Origin: Prevotella sp. UBA2746
GTDB lineage: Bacteria; Bacteroidota; Bacteroidia; Bacteroidales; Bacteroidaceae
Direction: 5' to 3'
Length of the DNA stretch: 25,810 bases
Assembly (NCBI GenBank): GCA_002353555.1
Contig: DEJO01000038.1
Location: forward strand, 233-26,042
A model generated the notes under the pieces. That model did no database searches. It saw nothing but the letters and a program-made list of their open reading frames with translations, and was not told the DNA's origin. Positions 1 to 7,819 of the stretch are shown here, in pieces. The position numbers and the translations under genes were made by a program. The stretch's first letter is position 1, and every line of letters begins with the position of its first letter.

Positions 1-128
1 GCCCCAACATCTTTGCCGGTGGCGTCAACTTCCACGGTCCCCATGAGTTCGTTTCCATACAAGTCATGGAGAAAGCCATGCAGGTCATCATCAAGATCTG
101 TGAGCTGACTGCAGGCTATCATGACTGA
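1..128 (+). CDS. pepT: Peptidase T (tripeptide aminopeptidase), 3' end only
   Basis: Only the last 41 codons are present, read in the frame that begins at base 3 and ending at TGA 126-128. The translation starts PNIFAGGVNFHGPHEFVSIQ and continues VMEKAMQVIIKICEL. This matches the C-terminal end of PepT, an M20-family zinc aminopeptidase that releases the N-terminal residue from tripeptides in the cytoplasm. The GG-x-NFHGP-x-EF motif is the conserved M20B segment that contributes to the active-site region. Catalytic and metal-binding residues lie upstream of the window, so completeness cannot be judged. The next gene begins 71 bases later on the same strand, and I see no terminator or clear promoter between them, so read-through into the antiporter gene is possible. 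Confidence 0.88.
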   Translation, partial: PNIFAGGVNFHGPHEFVSIQVMEKAMQVIIKICELTAGYHD

Positions 129-199
129 CAAAGGGGACAGGAGCTCCGTGTAAATAAAAAGATGGCCTTGTTTCTCTATGGCAACAATAAACAATCTCT

Positions 200-2497
200 A
201 TGGCAGAACTACCCAATCTCATACATGACTTGGCACTGATACTGGTCGTAGCCAGTATCGTGACACTCATTTTCAAGAAACTCAAGCAGCCACTGGTGTT
301 GGGATACATCGTGGCGGGCTTCGTCGTGTCGACAAACATGCCCTATACCATGTCGGTCATCGACCGTGAGAACGTACAGACCTGGGCCGACATCGGAGTC
401 ATCTTCCTGCTGTTCTCCCTTGGTCTCGACTTCTCGTTCAAGAAAATCATGAAGATGGGGGCCTCGCCAGTCATTGCAGCCATCACCATTATCTTCTCGA
501 TGATGACGACAGGCATCTGTGTGGGCTACCTCTTTAATTGGAGCCAGATGGACTGTATCTTCCTCGGCGGCATGCTTGCCATGTCGTCGACGACGATTAT
601 CTACAAGGCCTTCGACGACATGGGGCTGCGCCAACAGCATTTTGCACGCATGGTGATGAGCGTCCTCATCCTGGAAGACATCCTCGCCATCGTGATGATG
701 GTGATGCTCTCCGCCATTGCCAGCGGCAACAATCCCGACAGCGGCATGATGGCAAAGAGCATCCTGAGCATCGCTTTCTTCCTCATCCTGTGGTTTGTCG
801 TCGGTATCTTTGCCGTACCACTGTTCCTACGTAAGACGCGCCGCCTGATGAACAGCGAGACGCTGCTCGTCGTCTCCTTAGGACTTTGTTGCCTCATGGC
901 GGTCATCTCCACCCAGGTAGGATTCAGTGCAGCCTTCGGAGCCTTCGTCATGGGCAGCATCCTTGCCGAGACCATCGAAGCCGACAAGATTATCAAGGTG
1001 GTAGAGCCGGTGAAGAACCTGTTCGGTGCCGTTTTCTTCGTGTCGGTAGGCATGTTGGTAGACCCGAAGGTGCTCGTCGACTACGCCCTTCCCATCCTCC
1101 TCATCACGCTGACCATCCTCGTCGGTCAGAGCATCTTCGGCACCATAGGCTACCTCTTGGGCGGCCAGTCGCTGAAGAACGCCGTACGCTGCGGCTTCTC
1201 TATGGCACAGATTGGTGAGTTTGCCTTCATCATCGCCTCGTTAGGATTGTCGCTTGGCGTCATCAGCAAGTTCCTCTACCCCGTTGTCGTTGCCGTCTCT
1301 GTGGTGACCACCTTCCTCACGCCCTACATGATACGCTCGGCAGAGCCTGTCTACAACTACATCGAAAAGCGGATGTCAAAGAGGTGGGTGCGCCGCCTGA
1401 ACCACATCTGGGGCAACAGTGCCAACAATGCGACCACTTCCGAACAGGACAACAACTCGAAGAGGCTGTGGCAGAGCCTTCTGCGAAGCATCGTCGTCAA
1501 CACGGTCATCTATTCCATCCTGAGTGCTGCCACCATCACCCTGATGTTCACCTTCGTGCTGCCCTTGCTGCATCGGTTCATCCCCAACAGCAATGACAAC
1601 TGGTATGTCAATGCAGGCTGCGCCGTGCTCACGATCCTGCTCATTTCGCCCTTCCTGCGAAGCATCGTGATGAAGAAGAACCGCTCTGAAGAGTTCCGCA
1701 CCCTGTGGACGAGCAGCCTGCTGAACCGTCTGCCGCTCATCTTCACGATTGTCGTGAGAATCGTCATCGCGGTTTCCTTCGTCTTCTACATCGTCAACAC
1801 CCTGTTCCACTTTGCCAGCGCGTTCATCATAACCATTGCCCTCTTCATCATCTTGCTCATGACGCTCTCACGCGGACTGAAGAAGCGAAGCATCAAGCTC
1901 GAACGTCTCTTCATCCAGAACCTGCGGTCGCGCGAGATAGCTGCTCAGGGCGACAACAAGAAGAGGCGGCTGCTGTACAAGGGCAGGCTGTTAGACCGAC
2001 ACATCCACATCAGCGAGTTTGCCGTGCCGGAAGATTCGACATGGACCGGCAAACGACTGCGTGAGCTGCGCATAGGAACACGCTTCGGCATACACGTCAG
2101 CAGCATACGCCGAGGCAACAGGCGCATCAACATTCCAGGCGGAGACACCGTCATCTGCTCCAGCGACCTCATCCAGGCCATCGGCAACGACGACCAACTG
2201 GCAGCCTTCGGACAGGCACTGAATACCGAAACCTATGCCGACGACAACGACCTGGAGCGCAAGGAGATGAAACTCAGACAGTTCATCCTCGGTGCCGACA
2301 GTCCGTTTGTGGGAAAGACGCTCCGCGAAAGCGGCATCCGCGACCAGTACAACTGCATGGTAGTAGGCGTGGAAGAAGGGCAGCAGAACCTCACCTTCAT
2401 CTCTCCCAACCGGCAGTTCAAGAAGGGTGACATCATCTGGCTGGTAGGCGAAGAGGCGTCGCTCAATGCCGTCTCCGAGAGCAAGGTGAAGGAATAA
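200..2497 (+). CDS. Kef/CPA2-type cation:proton antiporter with two C-terminal RCK-C-like domains
   Basis: The 765-residue protein has an N-terminal membrane domain of about 12 segments (residues roughly 7-388) typical of CPA2 monovalent cation:proton antiporters. Visible family signatures are GLDFSFKKI near residue 75, AMSSTTIIYKAF near 127 and VMSVLILEDILAIV near 152. A second cluster of about four membrane segments follows (roughly 431-460, 480-500, 521-545, 550-566). The cytoplasmic tail carries two related segments (about 600-672 and 690-760), each with a GK-x-LRE start, that resemble TrkA-C/RCK-C ligand-binding domains. I see no NAD-binding RCK-N motif (GxGxxG), unlike E. coli KefB/KefC. 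By family it should exchange K+ or Na+ for protons across the inner membrane. ATG 200 gives a good hydrophobic N-terminus. A decoy ATG lies 22 bases upstream, and the stop codon sits in a 22-bp tandem duplication. Confidence 0.88.
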   Translation: MAELPNLIHDLALILVVASIVTLIFKKLKQPLVLGYIVAGFVVSTNMPYTMSVIDRENVQTWADIGVIFLLFSLGLDFSFKKIMKMGASPVIAAITIIFSMMTTGICVGYLFNWSQMDCIFLGGMLAMSSTTIIYKAFDDMGLRQQHFARMVMSVLILEDILAIVMMVMLSAIASGNNPDSGMMAKSILSIAFFLILWFVVGIFAVPLFLRKTRRLMNSETLLVVSLGLCCLMAVISTQVGFSAAFGAFVMGSILAETIEADKIIKVVEPVKNLFGAVFFVSVGMLVDPKVLVDYALPILLITLTILVGQSIFGTIGYLLGGQSLKNAVRCGFSMAQIGEFAFIIASLGLSLGVISKFLYPVVVAVSVVTTFLTPYMIRSAEPVYNYIEKRMSKRWVRRLNHIWGNSANNATTSEQDNNSKRLWQSLLRSIVVNTVIYSILSAATITLMFTFVLPLLHRFIPNSNDNWYVNAGCAVLTILLISPFLRSIVMKKNRSEEFRTLWTSSLLNRLPLIFTIVVRIVIAVSFVFYIVNTLFHFASAFIITIALFIILLMTLSRGLKKRSIKLERLFIQNLRSREIAAQGDNKKRRLLYKGRLLDRHIHISEFAVPEDSTWTGKRLRELRIGTRFGIHVSSIRRGNRRINIPGGDTVICSSDLIQAIGNDDQLAAFGQALNTETYADDNDLERKEMKLRQFILGADSPFVGKTLRESGIRDQYNCMVVGVEEGQQNLTFISPNRQFKKGDIIWLVGEEASLNAVSESKVKE

Positions 2498-2526
2498 AAA
2501 AGGTAAGGTGAAGATATAAAAAAGGT
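2483..2526 (+). repeat. 22-bp tandem duplication across the antiporter stop codon
   Basis: Two head-to-tail 22-base units (2483-2504 and 2505-2526) differ at only two positions. Both contain AAGGTGAAG followed by TAAAAAAGGT. The first unit supplies the last codons and TAA stop of the antiporter gene, and the second repeats the same in-frame ending with another TAA. This looks like replication-slippage duplication; a second in-frame stop is the only evident consequence. Confidence 0.85.
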
Positions 2527-2561
2527 AAGAAGGCACATTTCCTTCTGCATATTTATCGGCT

Positions 2562-2605
2562 AAAACGCCCCGTTCGTTGACAGAATGGGGCGTTTTGTTG
2601 TTTTT
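2562..2605 (+). terminator. Intrinsic terminator after the antiporter gene
   Basis: AAAACGCCCCGTTC (2562-2575) pairs with GAATGGGGCGTTTT (2583-2596) over 14 bp with one G-T wobble and a 7-base loop. It is followed by a T-rich run (GTTGTTTTT). It lies 65 bases after the stop codon and separates the antiporter from the outer-membrane protein gene. Confidence 0.9.
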
Positions 2606-2638
2606 CCGCTGCCACCATTAAACAAAAAAAGGCAGTGA

Positions 2639-2693
2639 ACGTCTTATATTATAAACGTACCAAGCCGATAACCACGATGGTTCCGCAGGCTTG
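2639..2693 (+). promoter_or_regulatory. Possible structured leader before the outer-membrane protein gene
   Basis: Within the 125 bases between the terminator and ATG 2731 there are nested or adjacent inverted repeats. The first is an imperfect dyad at 2639-2658 (ACGT-TTATA / TATAA-ACGT with one bulged base). The second is CAAGCC 2661-2666 pairing with GGCTTG 2688-2693, enclosing AACCA 2670-2674 and TGGTT 2678-2682. No TAnnTTTG box is recognisable here, so promoter position is unknown. Role as RNA structure or operator is inference. Confidence 0.3.
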
Positions 2694-2730
2694 TATACCC
2701 GTCAGATGTCTAAATTAGCAATACAGATAT

Positions 2731-5706
2731 ATGAGAAGACTATTACTTTTCCTGCTGCTGACGATAGCAGCAATGAACATGGCGGCTCAGGACAAGCTCG
2801 TCACCGGTCAGGTATACGACCGCGACAGCAAGGAAGCCGTGCCGTTTGTTACCGTGCAGGTGCTCAAGACTGACAGCACCTTCGTAACAGGTGGGCTCAC
2901 TGACGACAACGGTAACTTCAAAATTGAGATGCCGGAGAGCGGCAAATACATCGTCAAGCTCTCGTCAGTGGGATACAAGACCGTCACCAAGAACTTCAGC
3001 CTCAGCGACGACAAGAATGCCGACCTGGGCAGAATGGAGTTTGGTGCCGATGCCATCATGCTGAAGGGAGCCACCGTGACGGGACAGGCTGCCAAGGTGA
3101 CGCTGAAGGAAGACACCTTCGTCTACAATGCTTCTGCCTATCGTGTGCCGGAGGGCTCCACCCTTGAGGCGCTGGTCAAGAAGCTGCCGGGAGCCGAAAT
3201 CAGCGACGACGGCACCATCAAGATCAACGGCAAGGAGGTGAAGAAGATTCTTGTCGACGGCAAGGAGTTCATGACGGGCGACACGAAGACCGCCATGAAG
3301 AACCTGCCCACCTCTATCGTGGAACGTGTCAAAGCCTACGACCAGCAGAGCGACCTCTCGCGCGTCACGGGCATCGACGACGGTGAGGAGGAGACGGTGC
3401 TCGACTTCGGCATCAAGAAGGGGATGAACAAAGGCATGTTTGCCAACATAGACCTGGGAATAGGCACGCAGGGACGCTACTCTGAGCGACTGATGGGTGC
3501 ACTTTTCACCAGCAAGTCGCGACTGATGATTATGGGCAGCGGCAACAATGTCAACGACGTAGGCTTCGGAGGCGGACCGCGTGGCGGCTTCGGACAGAGC
3601 CGACAGGGACTGAACGCCACGAAGATGGGCGGACTCAACTACAACTACGAGAACAAAGGCAAGCTGAAGTTCGATGCCAGCATCCGTTGGAACCACTCCG
3701 ACGGCGACATCCTTGCCAAGACATCGAGCGAGAACTTCGTCGCCAAGACGGGGTCGTTCTCCAACAGCCGATCGCAGAAGTACACGCGCAACAACTCCTG
3801 GGACTTCAGGGGAAGACTGGAATGGACGCCCGACAGCATGACCAACATCATGTTCCGACCCAGCCTACAGCTCTCGAAGAGCGACGGTACGCAGGTGAGC
3901 ACGTCGGCAACCTTCAACGAAGACCCCTACCAATACACCGATACGCCACTCGAAAAGGAGTCTATCGACAAGATGCAGGCGATGGGCATCGTCGTGAACT
4001 CGCAGGAGACGAAGAGCATCACCTACGGCGAAGACAAGAACTTCAGGTCCATGCTCCAACTGAACCGCAAGCTGAGCAGCAACGGCAGGAACATCACCCT
4101 GAGAGGAGATGTCAACTACAAGAACTCTGAATCGACGAGCCTCTCTATACAGGACGTGCGGCTCTACCTGGCAGGAGTGCCCTATCAGACCAACCGATAC
4201 AACCTCATGCCCACCAAGACCTGGAGCTACTCGTTGCAGGCTACCTACAGCGAACCGATAGCACGCAAGCTGTACCTGCAGTTCAGCTACAAGTATGCCT
4301 ACAGCTTCAGCAAGAGCGACCGCTCTACCTATGACTTCTCTAACCTGGGCGAGGGATTCTTCTCCCACCTGCCCGTGAACTATCGCGGATGGGACAGCTA
4401 CCTGAGCCTGCTCCCCAACCCCTTAGAGACTTATCTCGACAACGACCTGAGCCGCTACTCGGAGTATCGCACCTATACACATGAGGGGCAGGTGATGCTC
4501 CGACTGAACCGCGAGAAGTACCGGCTGAACGTGGGTGTGATGGTTCAGCCACAGCGCACACGCTACATGCAGAACTACCTGGGCGTTTTCAAGGACACCG
4601 TGCGCAACGTCGTCAACTGGAGTCCTACCTTCGACTTCCGCTATAAGTTCGACAAGCGCAGCACCTTGCGCATCAACTACCGGGGAACCACCACGCAACC
4701 GTCGATGAGCGACCTGCTCTACATCGTCGACGACACCGACCCGCTGAACATCAAGGTGGGCAACCCCGGCCTGAAGCCGTCGTTCACCCACCGCATGCGG
4801 CTCTTCTTCAACAAGTACATGCAGAGTCACCAACGCAGCATCATGACCTTCTTCAACTACTCCAACACAAGAAACAGCATATCCAACAAGGTCACCTACG
4901 ACCCCGTGACGGGCGGACGCACCACCCAGCCGGAGAACATCAACGGCAACTGGAACATGAATGCCGCATTCATGTTCAACACCGCCATCGACTCGGCAGC
5001 AGTATGGAACCTGAACACGTTTACCACAGCTGGCTACAACCACTATGTGGGCTACCTGAGCCTCGACCGTAACAGCGACTCGCAACGCAACGTCACCAAG
5101 TCGACGACCATCGGCGAACGACTCTCTGCCAGCTATCGCAACTCCTGGCTGGAGGTAGAGCTCGACGGATCGTTCAACTACACCCACTCCAAGAACGAAA
5201 TGCAAAGCAACAACAACCTGAACACATGGCAGTTTGCATACGGTACCAACATCAACATCACACTGCCCTGGGGCACCAGCCTATCCACCGACCTGCACGA
5301 GAACAGCCGCAGAGGATATACCGACGCGGCGCTCAACACCAACGAACTGATCTGGAACGCACAAGTCAGCCACAGCTTCCTCAAAGGCAACGCGCTGACA
5401 CTCAGCGTACAGTGGTTCGACATCCTGCGGAAGCAGAGCAACCTCTCGCGCGTCATCAACGCCATGCAGCGCACTGACACTGAATACAACAGCATCAACA
5501 GCTACATCATGTTCCGTGCTGCCTACAAGCTGAACATCTTCGGAGGCCGCGATGCCATGAAGAGACCGGAAGGCGGACCGGGCTTCGATCGCCAGGGACC
5601 GGGCATGGGTCCACGACCTGAAGGGGCACCACGCGGAGGCAGCGGCAGCTTCGGCGGCGGAGGCAGGCGTGGCGGCGGCTTCGGCGGTCCGATGATGATA
5701 GACTAA
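2731..5706 (+). CDS. TonB-dependent-receptor-like outer-membrane beta-barrel protein (CarboxypepD_reg N-domain)
   Basis: The 991-residue protein starts with a clear signal peptide (MRRLLLFLLLTIAAMNMAAQ). Next is a CarboxypepD_reg-like beta-sandwich (about 23-110: VTGQVYDRDSKEAVPFVTVQ, GNFKIEMPESGKY). A plug-like segment follows (about 115-230), with GATVTG, PEGSTLEALVKKLPGAEI and KKILVDGKEF. The remaining 700 or so residues alternate aromatic and polar residues as in a 22-strand barrel of the OMP_b-brl_3 type. The apparent last strand (SYIMFRAAYKLNIF) is followed by about 50 residues rich in Gly, Arg and Pro. Relatives are called TonB-dependent receptors or outer-membrane beta-barrel proteins. 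No SusD-like partner is adjacent, so substrate cannot be inferred. It stands alone between two terminators, so it is probably monocistronic. Confidence 0.85.
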   Translation: MRRLLLFLLLTIAAMNMAAQDKLVTGQVYDRDSKEAVPFVTVQVLKTDSTFVTGGLTDDNGNFKIEMPESGKYIVKLSSVGYKTVTKNFSLSDDKNADLGRMEFGADAIMLKGATVTGQAAKVTLKEDTFVYNASAYRVPEGSTLEALVKKLPGAEISDDGTIKINGKEVKKILVDGKEFMTGDTKTAMKNLPTSIVERVKAYDQQSDLSRVTGIDDGEEETVLDFGIKKGMNKGMFANIDLGIGTQGRYSERLMGALFTSKSRLMIMGSGNNVNDVGFGGGPRGGFGQSRQGLNATKMGGLNYNYENKGKLKFDASIRWNHSDGDILAKTSSENFVAKTGSFSNSRSQKYTRNNSWDFRGRLEWTPDSMTNIMFRPSLQLSKSDGTQVSTSATFNEDPYQYTDTPLEKESIDKMQAMGIVVNSQETKSITYGEDKNFRSMLQLNRKLSSNGRNITLRGDVNYKNSESTSLSIQDVRLYLAGVPYQTNRYNLMPTKTWSYSLQATYSEPIARKLYLQFSYKYAYSFSKSDRSTYDFSNLGEGFFSHLPVNYRGWDSYLSLLPNPLETYLDNDLSRYSEYRTYTHEGQVMLRLNREKYRLNVGVMVQPQRTRYMQNYLGVFKDTVRNVVNWSPTFDFRYKFDKRSTLRINYRGTTTQPSMSDLLYIVDDTDPLNIKVGNPGLKPSFTHRMRLFFNKYMQSHQRSIMTFFNYSNTRNSISNKVTYDPVTGGRTTQPENINGNWNMNAAFMFNTAIDSAAVWNLNTFTTAGYNHYVGYLSLDRNSDSQRNVTKSTTIGERLSASYRNSWLEVELDGSFNYTHSKNEMQSNNNLNTWQFAYGTNINITLPWGTSLSTDLHENSRRGYTDAALNTNELIWNAQVSHSFLKGNALTLSVQWFDILRKQSNLSRVINAMQRTDTEYNSINSYIMFRAAYKLNIFGGRDAMKRPEGGPGFDRQGPGMGPRPEGAPRGGSGSFGGGGRRGGGFGGPMMID

Positions 5707-5747
5707 ACCATCGTTGACATTCAGTCGATAACAACTGGCAACACAGA

Positions 5748-5776
5748 AAAACGCTCCTTGATAACGGGAGCGTTTT
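5748..5776. terminator. Bidirectional intrinsic terminator between convergent genes
   Basis: AAAACGCTCC (5748-5757) pairs perfectly with GGAGCGTTTT (5767-5776) around a 9-base loop. The A-run on one side and T-run on the other allow it to act on both strands. It ends the outer-membrane protein gene (41 bases after its stop) and could end the minus-strand rplY-pth-hslR transcript, whose last stop is at 5890. Confidence 0.85.
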
Positions 5777-5889
5777 CATGTCTGTTGAAACTTTGCATCG
5801 AAGAGCGTCAGACCAGAGAGAAACATATTATAAGTTTATAGGCAATTAGATTACATTGCGACGATTTCAACACACCAGTCTCTCTGCAT

Positions 5890-6300
5890 CTAAAAATCAT
5901 CTATGTCTTCCAGTTCGTCGTCGAAGAAGACGGGTTCGGTGAAGGCTTCCATAGCGCGCCGGTCTTTTTTGGTAGGTCTTCCGGTACCTCTTGCACGGTC
6001 GACGAAGCCACTGATGCGGCTCATCTCCAGGATTTCGTACTGCTTGGGGTCGGTAACGTTCTCGTAGATTTCAGGCAACAGCTTCGCCCCTACCCGCTGC
6101 TCGATGGCTTTGAGCACCTTGAAGGAGTAGGTCACAGGCGGCTTCCTGACATGTACCGTCTCGCCCACCTTCAGCGGTCGTGACGGCTTCACGTTGGTGC
6201 CATTGACCATCACACGCCCGTTCTTGCAGGCATCAGCAGCAATGCTGCGCGTCTTGAAGATGCGTGCTGCCCACAGCCACTTGTCTATTCTGGCTTCCAT
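5890..6300 (-). CDS. hslR: S4-domain RNA-binding protein (Hsp15 family)
   Basis: This is a 136-residue cytoplasmic protein. An S4 RNA-binding domain fills the N-terminal half: MEARIDKWLWAARIFKTRS, then ACKNGRVMVNG and VKPSRPLKVGETVHV. This is the classic Hsp15 arrangement. Hsp15 in E. coli binds stalled 50S subunits that carry peptidyl-tRNA. The C-terminal part is basic (GTGRPTKKDRRAMEAF) and ends in an acidic tail (DDELEDIDDF). Its ATG overlaps the 3' end of pth by 16 bases, implying translational coupling. The pairing with peptidyl-tRNA hydrolase fits a shared role in handling stalled peptidyl-tRNA. That functional link is inference; the family assignment is firm. Confidence 0.9.
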   Translation of the reverse strand: MEARIDKWLWAARIFKTRSIAADACKNGRVMVNGTNVKPSRPLKVGETVHVRKPPVTYSFKVLKAIEQRVGAKLLPEIYENVTDPKQYEILEMSRISGFVDRARGTGRPTKKDRRAMEAFTEPVFFDDELEDIDDF

Positions 6301-6872
6301 GTCTTCTTCCCCAACTTGTTATACTGGTTCATTGTCACGTCAACACCTGCGAGAACGAAGCTCTTGATGATGTCTGCACCAAGGTCGATGGCAGGTTGCA
6401 GCGCCTTCAGTTCGGCTTCGGTGTACTTGCCGAGCACATAGTTGATCTGCTGTCCCTGCGGATAGTCGTTGCCGATGCCCATGCGCAGTCGGGCATAGTT
6501 CTGCCCGATGAGCTGCTGGATGTGTCCCAACCCGTTGTGACCGCCGTTGGAGCCGCTGCCTTTCAAGCGGAAGGCACCCAGCGGCAGTGCCACGTCGTCG
6601 CTGATAACGAGCAGCCGGCTCTGGTCGATGTTCTCCTTGTTGAGCCAGTAGCGCACGGCATTGCCCGACAGGTTCATGAAGGTGGTGGGCTTGAGCAGCA
6701 ACACCTTGCGGCCTTTCAGCATGGTTTCGGCGACAAAGCCGTAGCGTTTGTCCTCGAAAACGATATTGGACGCCTTAGCAAAAGCGTCCAATACCATATA
6801 GCCTGTGTTGTGGCGGGTCTCGGCATACTCGGCACCGGGATTGCCCAAGCCACAAATCAAATACTTATCCAA
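6285..6872 (-). CDS. pth: Peptidyl-tRNA hydrolase, TTG start
   Basis: The 195-residue protein matches bacterial Pth, which cleaves the ester bond of peptidyl-tRNA to recycle tRNA. Visible signatures are KYLICGLGNPGAEYAETRHN at the N-terminus (containing the catalytic His of the TRHN motif), LLLKPTTFMNLSG near 55-67, and ISDDVALPLGAFRLKGSGS with NGGHNGLGHI near 91-117. The start codon is TTG at 6872-6870. No ATG precedes it, because an in-frame TAG lies four codons upstream, and an AGGA purine stretch sits before it. It is the middle gene of rplY-pth-hslR, 27 bases after rplY and overlapping hslR by 16 bases. The rplY-pth pair is a very common arrangement in bacteria. Confidence 0.95.
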   Translation of the reverse strand: MDKYLICGLGNPGAEYAETRHNTGYMVLDAFAKASNIVFEDKRYGFVAETMLKGRKVLLLKPTTFMNLSGNAVRYWLNKENIDQSRLLVISDDVALPLGAFRLKGSGSNGGHNGLGHIQQLIGQNYARLRMGIGNDYPQGQQINYVLGKYTEAELKALQPAIDLGADIIKSFVLAGVDVTMNQYNKLGKKTWKPE

Positions 6873-6899
6873 TTTTGTTTCCTATCGTCTAAGGGTGAA

Positions 6900-7502
6900 T
6901 TACTCAGCGACCTCTTCAGCTGCTGCGGCGCTACGGGAAGCACGTGTAGCCTTCACAGAGCATACGACAACCTCGGCAGGAGTAGCAATCTCCAGACCTT
7001 CGAAGCTGAGCTGACCTACCTTGATGCTCTTTCCAAGCTCCAGGGCGGTAACGTCTACGTTGAGCACCTCAGGAATGTTCTTGTAGGGAGCGGTAACATT
7101 GAGCTTGCGAACGGCGAGGTTCAGCTTACCACCAGCCTTCACACCTTCTGCCAGACCGTTCAACTTGACGGGGATGCCGATGGTGATGGGCTTCTGCTCG
7201 TTCACCTCATAGAAGTCAACGTGCAACAGCGCGTCTGTCACGGGGTGGAACTGGAGTTCCTTCATCACTGCGGTGTGAGTCTTACCGTCGATGTCGAGGT
7301 TGACGACATAGACATGGGGAGTGTAGACAGCCTTGCGGAGTTCGGTGAAGGGAACGGCAAAGGCAAATGCCTCTGGCAGTCCGTTGGCGTCTTTCTTCTC
7401 ACCATAAAGGTTACAGGGTACCAGTCCTTCCTTGCGGAGAGCCTTGGTTGCTTTCTTGCCGAGCGCCTCGCGCTTCTGACCTTTCAATGCAATTTCTTTC
7501 AT
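6900..7502 (-). CDS. rplY: 50S ribosomal protein L25, CTC/TL5 long form
   Basis: The 200-residue protein has an N-terminal L25 5S-rRNA-binding domain (about 4-92: IALKGQKREALGKKATKALRKEG, VPCNLYG, HTAVMKELQFHPVTDALLHVDF). A C-terminal TL5/CTC beta domain follows (about 98-188), and a short Ala/Glu-rich tail ends the protein. This two-domain form is usual in Bacteroidetes, whereas E. coli L25 has only the first domain. The ATG at 7502-7500 is well placed. It is the first gene of the minus-strand operon with pth and hslR. A TACCTTTG box on the minus strand at 7690-7683 would give a leader of roughly 170 bases. Confidence 0.95.
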   Translation of the reverse strand: MKEIALKGQKREALGKKATKALRKEGLVPCNLYGEKKDANGLPEAFAFAVPFTELRKAVYTPHVYVVNLDIDGKTHTAVMKELQFHPVTDALLHVDFYEVNEQKPITIGIPVKLNGLAEGVKAGGKLNLAVRKLNVTAPYKNIPEVLNVDVTALELGKSIKVGQLSFEGLEIATPAEVVVCSVKATRASRSAAAAEEVAE

Positions 7503-7592
7503 AATTGTGTTACTCTAAATTAAGTTGTTAATACTTCGCATACCTTAATTCACCATCACACTGGTGCTCTAAGAGCGTCTTTATCTTTGTTT

Positions 7593-7681
7593 TTGAAAAC
7601 GGCGGCAATGACGGTGCAAACCGAATGCAGAAATTCACTTCTGCTGAGGTGCAGCCCGTTATCGCGCTGTTGAAAACGGCG
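7593..7681. repeat. Direct repeat plus small hairpin in the rplY leader region
   Basis: TTGAAAACGGCG occurs at 7593-7604 and again at 7670-7681, 77 bases apart. Between them GCAGAA (7627-7632) and TTCTGC (7639-7644) form a 6-bp stem with a 6-base loop. The intergenic space 7503-7819 contains these elements, the rplY and nusB promoters and nothing else I can recognise. Confidence 0.6.
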
Positions 7682-7682
7682 A

Positions 7683-7690
7683 CAAAGGTA
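7683..7690 (-). promoter_or_regulatory. -7 box for rplY-pth-hslR
   Basis: On the minus strand this reads TACCTTTG, an exact match to the Bacteroidetes TAnnTTTG -7 box. No strong -33 TTTG is present about 20 bases further upstream; the nearest is a weak TTTCG-like stretch at 7709-7713. It is the only exact match I found in the rplY upstream region. Confidence 0.5.
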
Positions 7691-7761
7691 TAAAAAGAAA
7701 ACGGAATACGAAAAGAAGACACCAAGTTTTTCATAAAAAGTAGATAAAAAAGTGCTATTTC

Positions 7762-7793
7762 CTTGCACGATACGGAGAAAAAAGCTATTTTTG
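7762..7793 (+). promoter_or_regulatory. Promoter of the nusB operon
   Basis: CTTG at 7762-7765 (a one-mismatch -33 TTTG) and TATTTTTG at 7786-7793 (exact TAnnTTTG) are separated by 20 bases, the normal Bacteroidetes spacing. Transcription would start near 7800, about 20 bases before ATG 7820. This decides the nusB start, because the longer reading frame back to 7763 would begin inside the promoter. Confidence 0.75.
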
Positions 7794-7819
7794 CATTCGA
7801 ATTACACACGAAAAGCAAG

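Noticed and set aside
5783..5885. TGTTGAAA/TTTCAACA and CAGAGAGA/TCTCTCTG inverted pairs downstream of hslR
   Set aside because: The arms are short, far apart and cross each other, so they do not form one convincing structure.
6264..7523. A 419-codon open frame on the plus strand opposite rplY, pth and the start of hslR
   Set aside because: It is antisense to three genes with unmistakable family motifs, its product has no recognisable domain, and long antisense frames are common where codon bias removes stops.
7763..7819. 19-residue extension of NusB to ATG 7763
   Set aside because: The region holds a matching promoter pair, and NusB homology begins at the later Met.
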